The position numbers and the translations under genes are program-made. Shown one piece after another: positions 11,256-20,538 of a stretch of DNA of 64,000 nucleotides (position 1 is its first letter; every line of letters begins with the position of its first letter). This DNA comes from Rodentibacter myodis (GTDB lineage: Bacteria; Pseudomonadota; Gammaproteobacteria; Enterobacterales; Pasteurellaceae). The notes under the pieces are model-generated. The model made no database searches and was not told the origin of the DNA. It was given only the letters and a program-made list of their open reading frames with translations. The stretch is taken from positions 1 through 64,000 of the forward strand of contig NZ_MLHQ01000021.1 in NCBI RefSeq assembly GCF_001999305.1, in the 5' to 3' direction.

Positions 11256-11861
11256 ATGAATGTAGCAAAAAATGTGGTGGTAAGCATTGCTTACCAAGTA
11301 CGTACACAAGATGGTGTATTAGTAGATGAAGCACCGGCAAATCAACCCTTAGAATATTTACAAGGTCATAACAATTTAGTCGTAGGGCTTGAAAATGCTT
11401 TAGAAGGCAAAGCGGTTGGCGATAAATTTGAAGTTCGTGTAAAACCGGAAGAAGGTTACGGTGAATATAACGAAAATATGGTTCAACGTGTGCCAAAAGA
11501 GGTATTCCAAGGCGTTGATGAATTAGTGGTAGGAATGCGTTTTTTAGCGGATACCGATATTGGCCCGATTCCCGTTGTGATTACCGAAGTTGACGGTGAT
11601 GAAGTGGTGGTTGACGGCAACCATATGTTAGCCGGTCAAGAATTACATTTTACGGTTGAAGTGGTGGCAACACGTGAAGCAACCTTAGAAGAAATTGCAC
11701 ACGGTCACGTTCACGGTGCGCACGATCATCATCACGATCACGAAGAAGGCTGCTGCGGTTGCGGTGGTCATCACCATCACGAACACGAACACGGCGGTTG
11801 CTGTGGCGGTGGTCATAAACACGGTCACGATCACGGCGGCTGTGGTTGTGGCGGGCATTAA
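11256..11861 (+). CDS. slyD: FKBP-type peptidyl-prolyl isomerase SlyD
   Basis: Cytoplasmic prolyl isomerase, chaperone and nickel-binding protein that supports metallocentre assembly. Residues 1-70 and 120-150 form the FKBP fold (VVVSIAYQVRTQDGVLVDEAP, GLENALEGKAVGDKFEV), with the insert-in-flap chaperone domain between. From about residue 150 the tail is extremely rich in His, Cys and Gly (HDHHHDHEEGCCGCGG and repeats), a metal-binding region. The length of 201 residues is close to E. coli SlyD. Good ribosome site AAGGA. Confidence 0.96.
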   Translation: MNVAKNVVVSIAYQVRTQDGVLVDEAPANQPLEYLQGHNNLVVGLENALEGKAVGDKFEVRVKPEEGYGEYNENMVQRVPKEVFQGVDELVVGMRFLADTDIGPIPVVITEVDGDEVVVDGNHMLAGQELHFTVEVVATREATLEEIAHGHVHGAHDHHHDHEEGCCGCGGHHHHEHEHGGCCGGGHKHGHDHGGCGCGGH

Positions 11862-11926
11862 TTGCCATAAACGAATACGCCATTAGTTCGTTGATTTTGT
11901 CATCATTTTTAGTGGCGGTTTAAATT

Positions 11927-11968
11927 TGCGGTCGGTTTTTCTTTTGAAAAATCGACCGCACTTTTTAA
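11927..11968. terminator. Bidirectional hairpin between slyD and the acetyltransferase
   Basis: Arms TGCGGTCG (11927-11934) and CGACCGCA (11953-11960) enclose an inner TTTTC/GAAAA pairing and end in T-runs on both sides. The right arm is an uptake word. Confidence 0.7.
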
Positions 11969-12474
11969 GAAATTGCTTTTAAATCTATCCAATATCGTTC
12001 TATTCCTTTAGATATTGTTTCTAAAACGCCACTATTAGCCAAAATAACTGCCCTACTGGCAGCATTATCGCAATGACAAGTGATGAGTACCTGCTCTAAC
12101 TTTAGGCTGCGGGCAATGGGGAGGGCGAGATGTAACTGAACTTTCGCATACCCTTTGCGACGTTCGCTAGGACGGATTGAATAGCCAATATGCCCACCTT
12201 GTTGTCGTAAAAAATCATTGAGTTGTAGGCGAATTTGCAGAAAACCCAAGGCTCGTCCTGTTTCATCAAAGGAAACCAATTGAACGGCAGGAACAAAATT
12301 TTCAGGCAAGTTTCGTCCCTGTTCAGCATCCTGATTATTTTGCAACCAAGTCAAATAATCAAACTGATTTTTATCCCAAAAACCGCTATCGTGCTTGGAT
12401 TGATAGCTGATAAATTCATCCATCATTTCAATAACGGCATTTTGATCCTGCAAGGTTGGGCGACGTAGTTCCAT
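11965..12474 (-). CDS. GNAT-family N-acetyltransferase
   Basis: 169-residue protein with the GCN5-related acetyltransferase fold. The acetyl-CoA binding motif A is seen as IGYSIRPSERRKGYAKVQLHLAL near residues 97-119, and a central beta strand ALGFLQIRLQLND precedes it. VLITCHCDNAASRAVILANSGV near 131-152 is the usual C-terminal asparagine-containing segment. Substrate unknown. It has its own ribosome site and is convergent with slyD. Confidence 0.82.
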   Translation of the reverse strand: MELRRPTLQDQNAVIEMMDEFISYQSKHDSGFWDKNQFDYLTWLQNNQDAEQGRNLPENFVPAVQLVSFDETGRALGFLQIRLQLNDFLRQQGGHIGYSIRPSERRKGYAKVQLHLALPIARSLKLEQVLITCHCDNAASRAVILANSGVLETISKGIERYWIDLKAIS

Positions 12475-12602
12475 TTTTTCCTTTGTTTATCTGCGAAAAA
12501 TAGGGGCACCCCACTGATGTCCCTACCTATGACATTATTTCCACATTGTGCGTTTTCAAATCATTCCAAAAACAAACGAGAAATTGACCGCACTTTTAGT
12601 GG

Positions 12603-13061
12603 TTAGAGCTTCACGCCGATGATATTTTCATCACCCACTTTGACTTCTTTATTTTCAGTATGCAGAGAAATTTGAATATTCGGGTTTGAAAACACAATCG
12701 GTGAGATGAGGGCATTTTCATTATCGGTGAATTTGCTTTTATCCACATAGGTTAGCACATCGCCTTGTTTAACACGGGCGTATTTTTGTACTTGCGGACG
12801 GAAAGCTCCTTCGTGGCGTACAGAATCCAAGCCAATATGTACTAAAACTTCCAAGCCGTCTTCTTCACGGCGGATAATAAAGGCGTGTCCGCTGGGAAAA
12901 GCGGCGATGACAATACCGGAAATGGGACTCACCACCACTTCGCCACTTAATTTAATCGCAAAGCCTTCGCCTAAGGATTTATCGGAAAAGTGCTTGTCGG
13001 GAACTTGTTCCAAGTGAAGCAATGATCCTGTCATCGGGATAATAAATTGTTCATTTAACAT
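12603..13061 (-). CDS. Free-standing PTS EIIA (glucose-type) protein
   Basis: 152-residue protein with the glucose-class EIIA fold. Both histidines of the family are present: His59 in PSGHAF and the phosphorylation-site His75 in EVLVHIGLDSV. KQGDVLTYVDKSKF is the following conserved strand. It is encoded 20 bp after a GPH-family symporter and is the last gene of a sugar operon, so it is unlikely to be the general Crr protein, which normally follows ptsI. In Gram-positive LacS-type symporters an EIIA domain is fused to the carrier and regulates it. I infer a detached version of that arrangement. No EIIB or EIIC gene is nearby. Confidence 0.85.
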   Translation of the reverse strand: MLNEQFIIPMTGSLLHLEQVPDKHFSDKSLGEGFAIKLSGEVVVSPISGIVIAAFPSGHAFIIRREEDGLEVLVHIGLDSVRHEGAFRPQVQKYARVKQGDVLTYVDKSKFTDNENALISPIVFSNPNIQISLHTENKEVKVGDENIIGVKL

Positions 13062-13081
13062 TGAATATTCCTTCTGTTTCG

Positions 13082-14434
13082 TTAGTTTTGAGCGGCATAC
13101 GCCATTTGTTTTCTGCGTAATTCTAAGACATCGGTCATTTTGCCACGGATCGCATCAAGACGATAGAACGACATCAGCACGATAACCGCCACGCAAATGA
13201 TCAACGGAATCCAGATAAAACACACTTCAATACTGAATAAGGCAGAGTCGGTTTGTTCCACATTCGGGAGATAGCCGCCGGATTTTAAAATCCAACCGAT
13301 TAAGGCACCGGCAACGCCCATTCCAAATTTTACGAAGAAACCTTGTAAAGAGGCAATCATTCCCGGAATACTGCGGTTCTTTTCATATTCGGAATAGTCA
13401 ATCACATCGGGTTGAATGGCGAAAGTTACGCCGAAAATGCCGTACATTCCCAAGCCGGTAATTGCCAAGCTAATGATCACCATTGTTGCGGAATCTTTGC
13501 CAACATAAGCGACTAAATCGCCGAGAATGTAGAGTGCCGCACAAGCGATAATCAATGTGCGTTGCGGAAACATTTTTTGTAATTTTGGCAGGACAAATAA
13601 AATAGGTAAGCCGGATAAAATTCCAAAAAAGCCGACAAACACTAACCAATCGGTTTGTTGGAGGTTATAGGTAAAATAGTAGATAACTGAAGTATTACGC
13701 ACCACATATAAGCCAAAATAAAGGAAATTCACTAACACTAGAATCCAAGTTTGGCTGGTTAAACCACGGAAATCGTCCCATACGGAGCTACCGGCACTTC
13801 TTTCTACGGTCGGCGGTACAACTTCCTCTGTTTGGCTAAAGGTAAAGAAAAAGATAAACATCGCCAATACGCCGTATAGGCTCATTGTCCAAAAATAGCC
13901 TTTTTCATAGTCGCCTTGACCGAAAAATTCCACCAAAGGCTGGGTAATACTCATTACCACTGCGGTACCCAATAAGGCACACACCATACGACCGGAAACA
14001 AGTATGTTGCGTTCGTGAATATCGGAGGTTAAACGAGGCACGATAGTATTGAGCGGAATATTCACAACCGTGTAAGCGGTAGAAAGCATAGTATAAGTGG
14101 CATACGCCCAAATAATTTTACCTGTTTGTCCGAAATCCGGCACATAGAAGGTCAGCGCGGTAAACAGGGCAAAGGGGATCGCACCGATGACGAAATAAGG
14201 GCGACCGGAACCCCAACGGGTTTTGGTGCGATCCACAATTAAGCCCATAATTACGTCAGTTGCGGCATCAATCAAGCGGGTGGAAAGTAGCATTGTCCCC
14301 ACAATCGCCGCTTCAATGCCAAAAACATCGGTATAAAAGAACATCAAATAAGATGCCATTGTGCCAAATACCAAATTACAGCCGAAATCGCCAAAACCGT
14401 AGCCAATACGTTTAAGCCATCTATTCTCTTTCAT
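13082..14434 (-). CDS. GPH-family sugar:cation symporter
   Basis: 450-residue inner-membrane carrier of the glycoside-pentoside-hexuronide (MelB/XylP-like) family with about twelve hydrophobic segments. MKENRWLKRIGYGFGDFGCNLVF is the typical N-terminus, and the cation-binding region LIDAATDVIMGLIVDRTKTRWGSGRPY contains the conserved Asp residues and the loop 2-3 motif. It lacks the C-terminal EIIA domain of LacS, which is supplied by the next gene. It follows the FGGY kinase by 12 bp. Substrate not determined; the neighbours suggest a polyol, ketose or glycoside. Confidence 0.88.
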   Translation of the reverse strand: MKENRWLKRIGYGFGDFGCNLVFGTMASYLMFFYTDVFGIEAAIVGTMLLSTRLIDAATDVIMGLIVDRTKTRWGSGRPYFVIGAIPFALFTALTFYVPDFGQTGKIIWAYATYTMLSTAYTVVNIPLNTIVPRLTSDIHERNILVSGRMVCALLGTAVVMSITQPLVEFFGQGDYEKGYFWTMSLYGVLAMFIFFFTFSQTEEVVPPTVERSAGSSVWDDFRGLTSQTWILVLVNFLYFGLYVVRNTSVIYYFTYNLQQTDWLVFVGFFGILSGLPILFVLPKLQKMFPQRTLIIACAALYILGDLVAYVGKDSATMVIISLAITGLGMYGIFGVTFAIQPDVIDYSEYEKNRSIPGMIASLQGFFVKFGMGVAGALIGWILKSGGYLPNVEQTDSALFSIEVCFIWIPLIICVAVIVLMSFYRLDAIRGKMTDVLELRRKQMAYAAQN

Positions 14435-14446
14435 AACATTATCCTT

Positions 14447-16060
14447 TTAATGGTTTGTATCAAATTGATCGGCAAATTGTGCCGCTTTCCGTTCAATCGG
14501 CAAGCCGGCTTTATATTGCTGAATGAATTGTTCATAACCTGCAACCCATTGCGGATCAGGGTTAGCCACATTATCGGCACTGTCAGCAAAAATGACCTGA
14601 TCGAGATAATCGGTTAATGAACGGTGGGAATGGGCGGTATAGGCGGCTAATAATGCAATACCCCAAGCACCGCCCTCACTGGCGGTATCCAAAAGTGCAA
14701 CAGGTACATCAAGGGCGGCAGCCAACACTTTTTGAGCCACCGCTTTGCTTTTAAATAAACCGCCGTGAGCAAAAATTTTCTCAATGTTGACCTTTTCGGT
14801 TTTGGTGAGGGTATCCATTCCCAACTTCATTGCCCCAAATGCGGTGTAAAGTTGCACTAAAATGAAATTTGGCAAGGAAAATTCTGCGTTGGCTGGGTGA
14901 ACAAATAACGGACAGCCTGTAACTAAATCCACACCGTGTTCACCGGAATAGAAACAGTAAGACAATAAACCGCCACCATTCGGATTAGCTTGCAATGCCT
15001 GCTCAAATAACCGACCGTAAAGTTCGTCCGTGCTAACGTTCGCATTAAAGGTTTTGAGTACTTCACCAAATAATTGAAACCACGCATTTAAATCGGAACT
15101 GCAATTTTGTGAATGTGCCATCGCAACCAAATCACCCGCGGGTGTCGTTACCATATCCAGATCGCGATAAACTTTGGAAAGCGGTTTTTCTAACACAACC
15201 ATTGCAAATGCCGATGTCCCTGCGGAGACATTACCGGTTTTCACTTTGATACTGTTGGTCGCCATCATTCCCGTACCGGCATCGCCTTCGGGCGGGCATA
15301 AGAGACAACCTGCTTGCAACTGACCGCTTGCATCCAACAATTTCGCCCCTTTTTCCGTGAGCGTACCGGCATTTTGTCCAGCAACAAGCACGGTCGGTAA
15401 AATATCTTGGAGCTGCCAATCAAAATGGTATTCGGCAATCAGATCGTTAAAGGTGCCGATCATTGCTTTATCATAATCTTTCGTGACTGAATCAATCGGG
15501 AACATACCGGAAGCATCGCCAATGCCAAGCACTTTTTGTCCGGTTAATTGCCAATGCACATAGCCCGCAAGGGTGGTAATAAAATCAATCTCTTTGGTAT
15601 GATTTTCTTGATTTAATACCGCTTGATAAAGATGTGCCACACTCCAACGTTGCGGAATATTATATTGCAAGGCTTCAGTGAGCTTATCCGCCGCCACAGC
15701 GGTCGTATTATTCCGCCAAGTGCGAAATTCCGCTAATTGCTTGCCTTGTTGATCAAATGCCAAATAGCCGTGCATCATTGCACTGACCCCTAACGCCGCC
15801 AGTTTAGTAATGTTCACGCCGTACTGTGCCAGCACGTTTTGACACAAATCTTGATAACTTCTCGCCACGCCCGTCCAAACTTCATCTAACGGATAAGTCC
15901 AGATGCCATTGATAAAATGGTTCTCCCATTCATAACCCCCTTTCGCTAAAATCCCCCCTTGTGCATCAATTAACACCGATTTAATGCGGGTTGAACCCAG
16001 TTCAATACCGAGATAGGTTTCCCCATTTTTTATCTTTTCTGCTGCCGTTACATTATTCAT
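14447..16060 (-). CDS. FGGY-family carbohydrate kinase
   Basis: ATP-dependent sugar kinase of 537 residues. I choose the ATG at 16060, seven bases after GAGGA, over the GTG one codon upstream. YLGIELGSTRIKSVLID near residues 16-32 is the phosphate-binding start of the hsp70/actin-like fold. GVSAMMHGYLAFDQ and AEFRTWRNNT are substrate-region motifs, and IFAHGGLFKSKAVAQKVLAAALDVPV near 433-458 is the second signature with ADENOSINE-side residues. It resembles ribulo- and xylulokinase relatives, but I cannot fix the substrate. It sits between the SDR dehydrogenase and the symporter in one operon. Confidence 0.85.
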   Translation of the reverse strand: MNNVTAAEKIKNGETYLGIELGSTRIKSVLIDAQGGILAKGGYEWENHFINGIWTYPLDEVWTGVARSYQDLCQNVLAQYGVNITKLAALGVSAMMHGYLAFDQQGKQLAEFRTWRNNTTAVAADKLTEALQYNIPQRWSVAHLYQAVLNQENHTKEIDFITTLAGYVHWQLTGQKVLGIGDASGMFPIDSVTKDYDKAMIGTFNDLIAEYHFDWQLQDILPTVLVAGQNAGTLTEKGAKLLDASGQLQAGCLLCPPEGDAGTGMMATNSIKVKTGNVSAGTSAFAMVVLEKPLSKVYRDLDMVTTPAGDLVAMAHSQNCSSDLNAWFQLFGEVLKTFNANVSTDELYGRLFEQALQANPNGGGLLSYCFYSGEHGVDLVTGCPLFVHPANAEFSLPNFILVQLYTAFGAMKLGMDTLTKTEKVNIEKIFAHGGLFKSKAVAQKVLAAALDVPVALLDTASEGGAWGIALLAAYTAHSHRSLTDYLDQVIFADSADNVANPDPQWVAGYEQFIQQYKAGLPIERKAAQFADQFDTNH

Positions 16061-16088
16061 CACATATTCCTCGCTTTTTTGCCGTTAA

Positions 16089-16120
16089 AAAAAACCCGAT
16101 TGAGTAAATGTTCAAACGGG
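16089..16120 (-). terminator. Attenuator-like hairpin between the dehydrogenase and kinase genes
   Basis: On the minus strand CCCGTTTGA pairs (one mismatch) with TCAATCGGG and is followed by eight T residues. Being inside the operon, it probably lowers downstream expression instead of stopping it. Confidence 0.6.
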
Positions 16121-16131
16121 CTTTGGATCAA

Positions 16132-16911
16132 TTAGAAACAGGTAAATGCACCATCTACGATAAAGTCGGAACCGGTCGTAAAGCTACTGGTATCACCGGC
16201 TAAATAAACGCAGATAGATTGTAATTCTTCCGGTGTACCCAAGCGGTGCAATGGTGCCATTTCATTCCAAGTTTTAATTAACGGTTGTAAATCTTTGGAA
16301 TTTAACGTTAATTCCGTGCCGATATAGCCCGGGCTCAAACTGTTGACACGAATATTATGTTTCGCCCATTCAATGGCAAGGGATTTGGTTAATTGAATCA
16401 CACCGGCTTTAGAGGCGTTATAAGCACATTGTGGTTGAGGCACATTCACAATATGTGCCGACATTGAAGCGGTATTGATAATTGAGCCACCACCGCCTTG
16501 CTCAATCATTAATTTCCCTGCAGCTTGTGCGGTTAAAAATACGCCGGTTAAATTGATATTGATGACTTTCTGCCATTGTTCAAAGCTCATTTCTTCCGCA
16601 GGTACATTGATACAAATCCCCGCATTACAGAACGCAATATCCAAACGACCGAAATGTTGTTTGATTGCCGCCATCAATGCATTCACACTCTCAGGGCTGG
16701 TTACATCGGTTTGCACTGCCAAGGTTTTCACCTTTTCCGCTTGTGCGATTTCTTGGGCGGTTTTTTCCGCTTCGGCAATATCCAAATCAGCAATCACCAC
16801 ATTCGCACCGGCTTGAGCAAAGCCAATCGCCACGCTTTTTCCTATGCCTCTCGCACCACCGGTAACAAACGCAGTTTTACCGTCTAAACGCATTTTTTCT
16901 AAAATACCCAT
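16132..16911 (-). CDS. SDR-family polyol-type dehydrogenase
   Basis: 259-residue short-chain dehydrogenase/reductase. The NAD(P)-binding motif TGGARGIG lies near residues 17-24, followed by DLD at the end of beta-2 (NAD preference likely), NAG near 95-97, catalytic Ser in IINTASMSAH, and the YNASK active-site motif near 164-168. The C-terminus DFIVDGAFTCF is typical of the arabinitol/sorbitol/xylitol dehydrogenase branch. It is the first gene of the operon SDR-kinase-symporter-EIIA, with a strong ribosome site (AGGAGG). A role in oxidising a polyol to a ketose for the kinase is inferred. Confidence 0.86.
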   Translation of the reverse strand: MGILEKMRLDGKTAFVTGGARGIGKSVAIGFAQAGANVVIADLDIAEAEKTAQEIAQAEKVKTLAVQTDVTSPESVNALMAAIKQHFGRLDIAFCNAGICINVPAEEMSFEQWQKVININLTGVFLTAQAAGKLMIEQGGGGSIINTASMSAHIVNVPQPQCAYNASKAGVIQLTKSLAIEWAKHNIRVNSLSPGYIGTELTLNSKDLQPLIKTWNEMAPLHRLGTPEELQSICVYLAGDTSSFTTGSDFIVDGAFTCF

Positions 16912-17063
16912 CGTGAACCTCCTCAGTTCATTTTCTCTCTAAACAAATGATTCAAAACTTTAATAAAACGACTTTATAAAAGTAAGGATATGTTATTGCG
17001 ATAATTTGTTTTTATCAAGCAGGTTCATTACAATACCCCGCTGTATATCTGACTTTTTGCTGA

Positions 17064-17085
17064 ATTTGTGAAGTACGTCACAATT
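17064..17085. promoter_or_regulatory. CRP-cAMP binding site
   Basis: TGTGA-N6-TCACA (core 17067-17082) is a perfect half-site pair in the 202-bp region between the divergent dehydrogenase operon and the ROK regulator. A candidate minus-strand -10 (TATACA, 17048-17043) would put the site near -40, a class II position. The site is also 31 bp from the ROK start codon. Confidence 0.82.
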
Positions 17086-17113
17086 TAGTAATGAATGGGA
17101 AAAGGAAAAATTA

Positions 17114-18247
17114 ATGAAAAACACCACAAACAACGTAATTGATATAAAACAGACAAATTATCAAAATATTTATCAACTTTTTTTTGCCCATTCCTTACTT
17201 TCTAAACCACAAATTGCTCAGTTACTTAATTTGAGCCTACCGACCGTTGTTCATAACATAAACAAATTAGAAAACGAGGGAAAAATTCAAGAACAAGGAA
17301 TGTTGGAATCGCAAGGCGGAAGGCCGGCGACTGCTTATTCATTAGTGAAAAATGCCTTTATTGCGATTGGCGTGGAAATTCAAAAAACAAGGCTAAAATT
17401 GACCGCACTTAATCTCAAAACCGAAATGATCGCCCTTGAAGAACAAAGCTATCATTTTTCCGATACGGAAGATTACGATCGCCAACTTGGCACAATCATT
17501 AAACAATTTATCACCAAACATCGTTATGACGAACAACGCATTTTAGGGATCGGTATCTCAATTCAGGGCATTGTCGCCAACGATCACCGTTCTATTTTAT
17601 ACAGCGAAATTCTCCACTTTGAACAACTGAATATTCATCAACTGCAAAGTCAGTTTCATTCCCCCATTTATCTTCTACACGATGTGAAATGTGCGGCAAG
17701 TATGGAAATTTGGCAAACGCAAAATATCAATGATGCCTTTTACGTTTCTATTAGTGAGCATTTAGGCGGCACGTTAATCTTAAATAATAAAATTGAACAG
17801 GGTAAAAACGGATTTTCCGGGGCATTGGAACATTTACAACTGAATGCAGAGGGAAAATCTTGTTACTGCGGACAAAAAGGCTGCCTTGAAACCTATTGCT
17901 CTCTTTCGGCATTACTGGATGAAAATGAATCCCTTGCAGACTTTTTTGCCGCCGTACGGCGTAGCGAAGCCCAAGCCAATCAACGCTGGACACACTTCTT
18001 ACAACATCTGGCACAGGGGTTGAAATCCGTTTATTTACTGCAAGAGCGGGATATTATTTTAGGCGGCGATATCGCCCCCTATCTAACCAAACAGGATGTG
18101 GATAACTTACAAAATGCCGTCCGCCGTATTTCCCCTTTCCCAATTCACGCTGAATTTATCAAAATCGCCAAACTGCAAGAACACGCAACGGTATGTGGCG
18201 CCGCGTTACCTTTTATTGTGAGATATTTAGAACAGTATTACAGATAA
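17114..18247 (+). CDS. ROK-family transcriptional regulator
   Basis: 377-residue regulator with an N-terminal winged helix (LFAHSLLSKPQIAQLLNLSLPTVVHNINKLENEG, about residues 25-58) and a C-terminal ROK sugar-kinase-like domain. The zinc/ROK signature is seen as EHLQ..AEGKSCYCGQ followed by KGCLE, near residues 243-258. The catalytic-type region is weak, consistent with an NagC/XylR-like sensor and not a kinase. It is divergent from the polyol operon and is the probable repressor, released by the sugar or its phosphate. Confidence 0.87.
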   Translation: MKNTTNNVIDIKQTNYQNIYQLFFAHSLLSKPQIAQLLNLSLPTVVHNINKLENEGKIQEQGMLESQGGRPATAYSLVKNAFIAIGVEIQKTRLKLTALNLKTEMIALEEQSYHFSDTEDYDRQLGTIIKQFITKHRYDEQRILGIGISIQGIVANDHRSILYSEILHFEQLNIHQLQSQFHSPIYLLHDVKCAASMEIWQTQNINDAFYVSISEHLGGTLILNNKIEQGKNGFSGALEHLQLNAEGKSCYCGQKGCLETYCSLSALLDENESLADFFAAVRRSEAQANQRWTHFLQHLAQGLKSVYLLQERDIILGGDIAPYLTKQDVDNLQNAVRRISPFPIHAEFIKIAKLQEHATVCGAALPFIVRYLEQYYR

Positions 18248-18322
18248 AGCTGAAGAGGCGTGAGGAATTTAGATTTTTCGCCTTAGAATATTCTTCTTTG
18301 TGATGAAATTTTTTATATAACA

Positions 18323-18348
18323 AAAATGCCACCGAAAGGTGGCATTTT
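18323..18348. terminator. Bidirectional terminator between ROK gene and yagU
   Basis: An 11-bp perfect stem AAAATGCCACC/GGTGGCATTTT with a GAAA tetraloop serves the two convergent genes. Confidence 0.88.
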
Positions 18349-18359
18349 CTTTTAGCGGA

Positions 18360-18983
18360 TTATTCCGTTGCATTTTTTAGGGGAATTTCCGGATCAGGTT
18401 CGCCGGTAATACGGTTACGTAAATCACGGCGGATAATTTCAATTGTCCAGAACCAGAAAATATGACCGACTAATTCAGAAATATGCTCATATAACGGCCA
18501 TTCTGCCACCGGTGGGGTTAAACCAAGTAATGGGAAAGAGATGTAGTGTACACAAATATCGGCGATTAAACCTGCACCAATACCTTGCCAGAATTTGATT
18601 TTAGGGAAACGTTCTGCCACTAAACAATATCCGATGGCAAACACCAGTGAGAAAGTAATGTGAGTAACACCAATCCAGTCAAAACCGTGGTCGGCAAAGG
18701 TAAATGCCGCTTGGGTTGGGTCGATACCTAAATAATCACGTAAGAAAACGTGTGGTGGGTTTAAAAATGCACGGGAACAAACTTGGAAAATTTGATCTTG
18801 TGTTAAACCGCTAATATCCACTTTACAGGCTGCCGCAAAGAAATCGATTGGGCTGCGTGGTGGGAAAGGATGCTCGGCACCCCATTTTACAAAGGCAGAA
18901 ATGAGGCCGGCGATAATACCGACAAAAATTGCGACACCATAACGGCGGCGATTTGGTGGAGTTTGAGTAAAAATACCTGACAT
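18360..18983 (-). CDS. yagU: YagU-family inner membrane protein
   Basis: 207-residue membrane protein of the DUF1440/YagU family. I start at the ATG at 18983, preceded by CGGAGCAAAAT, and not at the in-frame codon 12 triplets upstream. Hydrophobic segments appear near residues 16-34 ([20 protein letters not shown]), 105-125, 134-156 and 170-185. The conserved motif [13 protein letters not shown] is intact. In E. coli YagU is associated with acid resistance; molecular function unknown. It stands alone between two intergenic regions. Confidence 0.82.
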   Translation of the reverse strand: MSGIFTQTPPNRRRYGVAIFVGIIAGLISAFVKWGAEHPFPPRSPIDFFAAACKVDISGLTQDQIFQVCSRAFLNPPHVFLRDYLGIDPTQAAFTFADHGFDWIGVTHITFSLVFAIGYCLVAERFPKIKFWQGIGAGLIADICVHYISFPLLGLTPPVAEWPLYEHISELVGHIFWFWTIEIIRRDLRNRITGEPDPEIPLKNATE

Positions 18984-19256
18984 ATTTTGCTCCGAAAATG
19001 TTGAAAAAATTAACCGCACTTTCTTTATGAGGTGCGGTACGGAATTTTACCCATTTATTGATACTTTATTTGCTCTTATTGCAAAGTGGAGCGTCAATCT
19101 TTCAGGGTAAAGGTGGGAGCGAATTTTTCACCAATTTGATAAGCCAGTCAAGCCTTAATTCAATTTTCTACCTAAAAAGATGTAGCCACTGATATGAGGA
19201 TAAAAAACGGTCGCTATTTTAAATAGCAACCGTAGGTTGGACTTAATTTAGAAAAA

Positions 19257-20210
19257 TTATAATTTTGCGGCAAGCATTGCTTCTAATTTTTCTTGGTCAA
19301 CGGCAAATTTGCGAATACCTTCTGCCAGTTTTTCTACTGCCATCGCATCACTATTGTGTTGCCAATAGAATTCGGCTTCGGTGAGCGGTTGAGGTTTCGC
19401 TTTCACTTCGCCTTTAAATTCAAGTTTACGCACAAGTGCGGTCGAATTTTCTTGTAATTCTTTCAACAATGCCGGGGCAATGGTTAAGCGATCACAACCG
19501 GCAAGCTCGGTGATTTCGCCAACATTGCGGAAACTTGCCCCCATCACCACTGTGTTGTAGCCGTATTCTTTGTAGTAGTTATAAATTTTGGTCACAGAAA
19601 TCACGCCCGGATCTTCTGCCGGCGCGTATTCTTTTTTATCGGAATTGGCTTTGTACCAATCTAGGATACGCCCCACAAATGGCGAAATGAGATACACCCC
19701 GGCTTCCGCACAGGCACGGGCTTGTGCTTCGGAGAAGAGTAAAGTTAAGTTACAGTTAATGCCTTCTTTTTCAAGAATTTCTGCGGCACGAATACCTTGC
19801 CACGTTGAAGCGATTTTAATCAAAATACGATCATTAGCAATGCCTGCGGCATTATAAAGAGCGATAAGTTTACGTGCTTTTTCAACGGTTGCCTGCGTGT
19901 TGTAAGAAAGGCGGGCATCTACTTCGGTCGAAATACGTCCCGGCACGATTTTTAAAATTTCTAAACCGATATTCACCGCCAATTTGTCTTCCGCATCAAT
20001 AAGCTGTTGTGCTTTATCGTTACTTTGTGCTTTCGCATAAGCAACGGCTTCATCAATTAATGGGGCATATTGAGGCAGGGCGGAAGCACTTAAAATTAAG
20101 GAAGGGTTGGTGGTGGCATCTTGTGGTTGGTATTTTTTGATGGCATCAATATCGCCGGTATCTGCAACCACCACAGTCATATTACGAAGTGAGTCTAATT
20201 GAGTCGTCAT
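19257..20210 (-). CDS. tal: Transaldolase
   Basis: Pentose-phosphate-pathway enzyme that transfers a dihydroxyacetone unit from sedoheptulose 7-phosphate to glyceraldehyde 3-phosphate. I start at the ATG at 20210, preceded by AAGGAG, giving 317 residues, the length of E. coli TalB. DATTNPSL is near residues 31-38 and the Schiff-base lysine lies in [13 protein letters not shown] near 128-140 (Lys in LIKIAS). [13 protein letters not shown] is the phosphate-binding strand. The gene has no close co-directional neighbour. Confidence 0.96.
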   Translation of the reverse strand: MTTQLDSLRNMTVVVADTGDIDAIKKYQPQDATTNPSLILSASALPQYAPLIDEAVAYAKAQSNDKAQQLIDAEDKLAVNIGLEILKIVPGRISTEVDARLSYNTQATVEKARKLIALYNAAGIANDRILIKIASTWQGIRAAEILEKEGINCNLTLLFSEAQARACAEAGVYLISPFVGRILDWYKANSDKKEYAPAEDPGVISVTKIYNYYKEYGYNTVVMGASFRNVGEITELAGCDRLTIAPALLKELQENSTALVRKLEFKGEVKAKPQPLTEAEFYWQHNSDAMAVEKLAEGIRKFAVDQEKLEAMLAAKL

Positions 20211-20538
20211 TGTATTCTCCTTGTCTTGATTGATGTGCGCTACCATACCATAAATCGAAATTTAAGTGATAGCGGGAAATAGAAATATCTTCAATATATC
20301 TGGTAGTTTTTGCAAAAAAACGATTTTTGGCTTTTCATCAAAATTATGATCATCATGTTTCTTTGAAAATAAGCATTTTTATGTATAACATACAGCCCAA
20401 TACTGTTTGCACACAAAAGAGCAAAGGTGCGGTTGAAAAACGCCGTATTTTTTCGATATGATGTTGCATTTTTAAAAGTGGGATAATCCCTTCCTTTTAA
20501 TAAATAACCATTATATTTCGTCATTTTATTTAATCATT
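20211..20538. other. Intergenic region between tal and the GT9-like gene
   Basis: 328 bp of AT-rich DNA between divergent genes. It holds a variant uptake word (AAGGTGCGGT near 20424). I saw no convincing terminator, small ORF or operator, and no clear ribosome site directly before the + strand gene. Confidence 0.5.

Noticed and set aside
12501-12525. Third copy of the 84-bp repeat
   Set aside because: Only a short imperfect hairpin (TAGGGGCACC...GATGTCCCTA) resembles the ends; the core is absent.
12603-13061. Crr, the general glucose EIIA
   Set aside because: It is last in a sugar operon, far from ptsHI, and its N-terminus differs; I kept it as an operon-specific EIIA.
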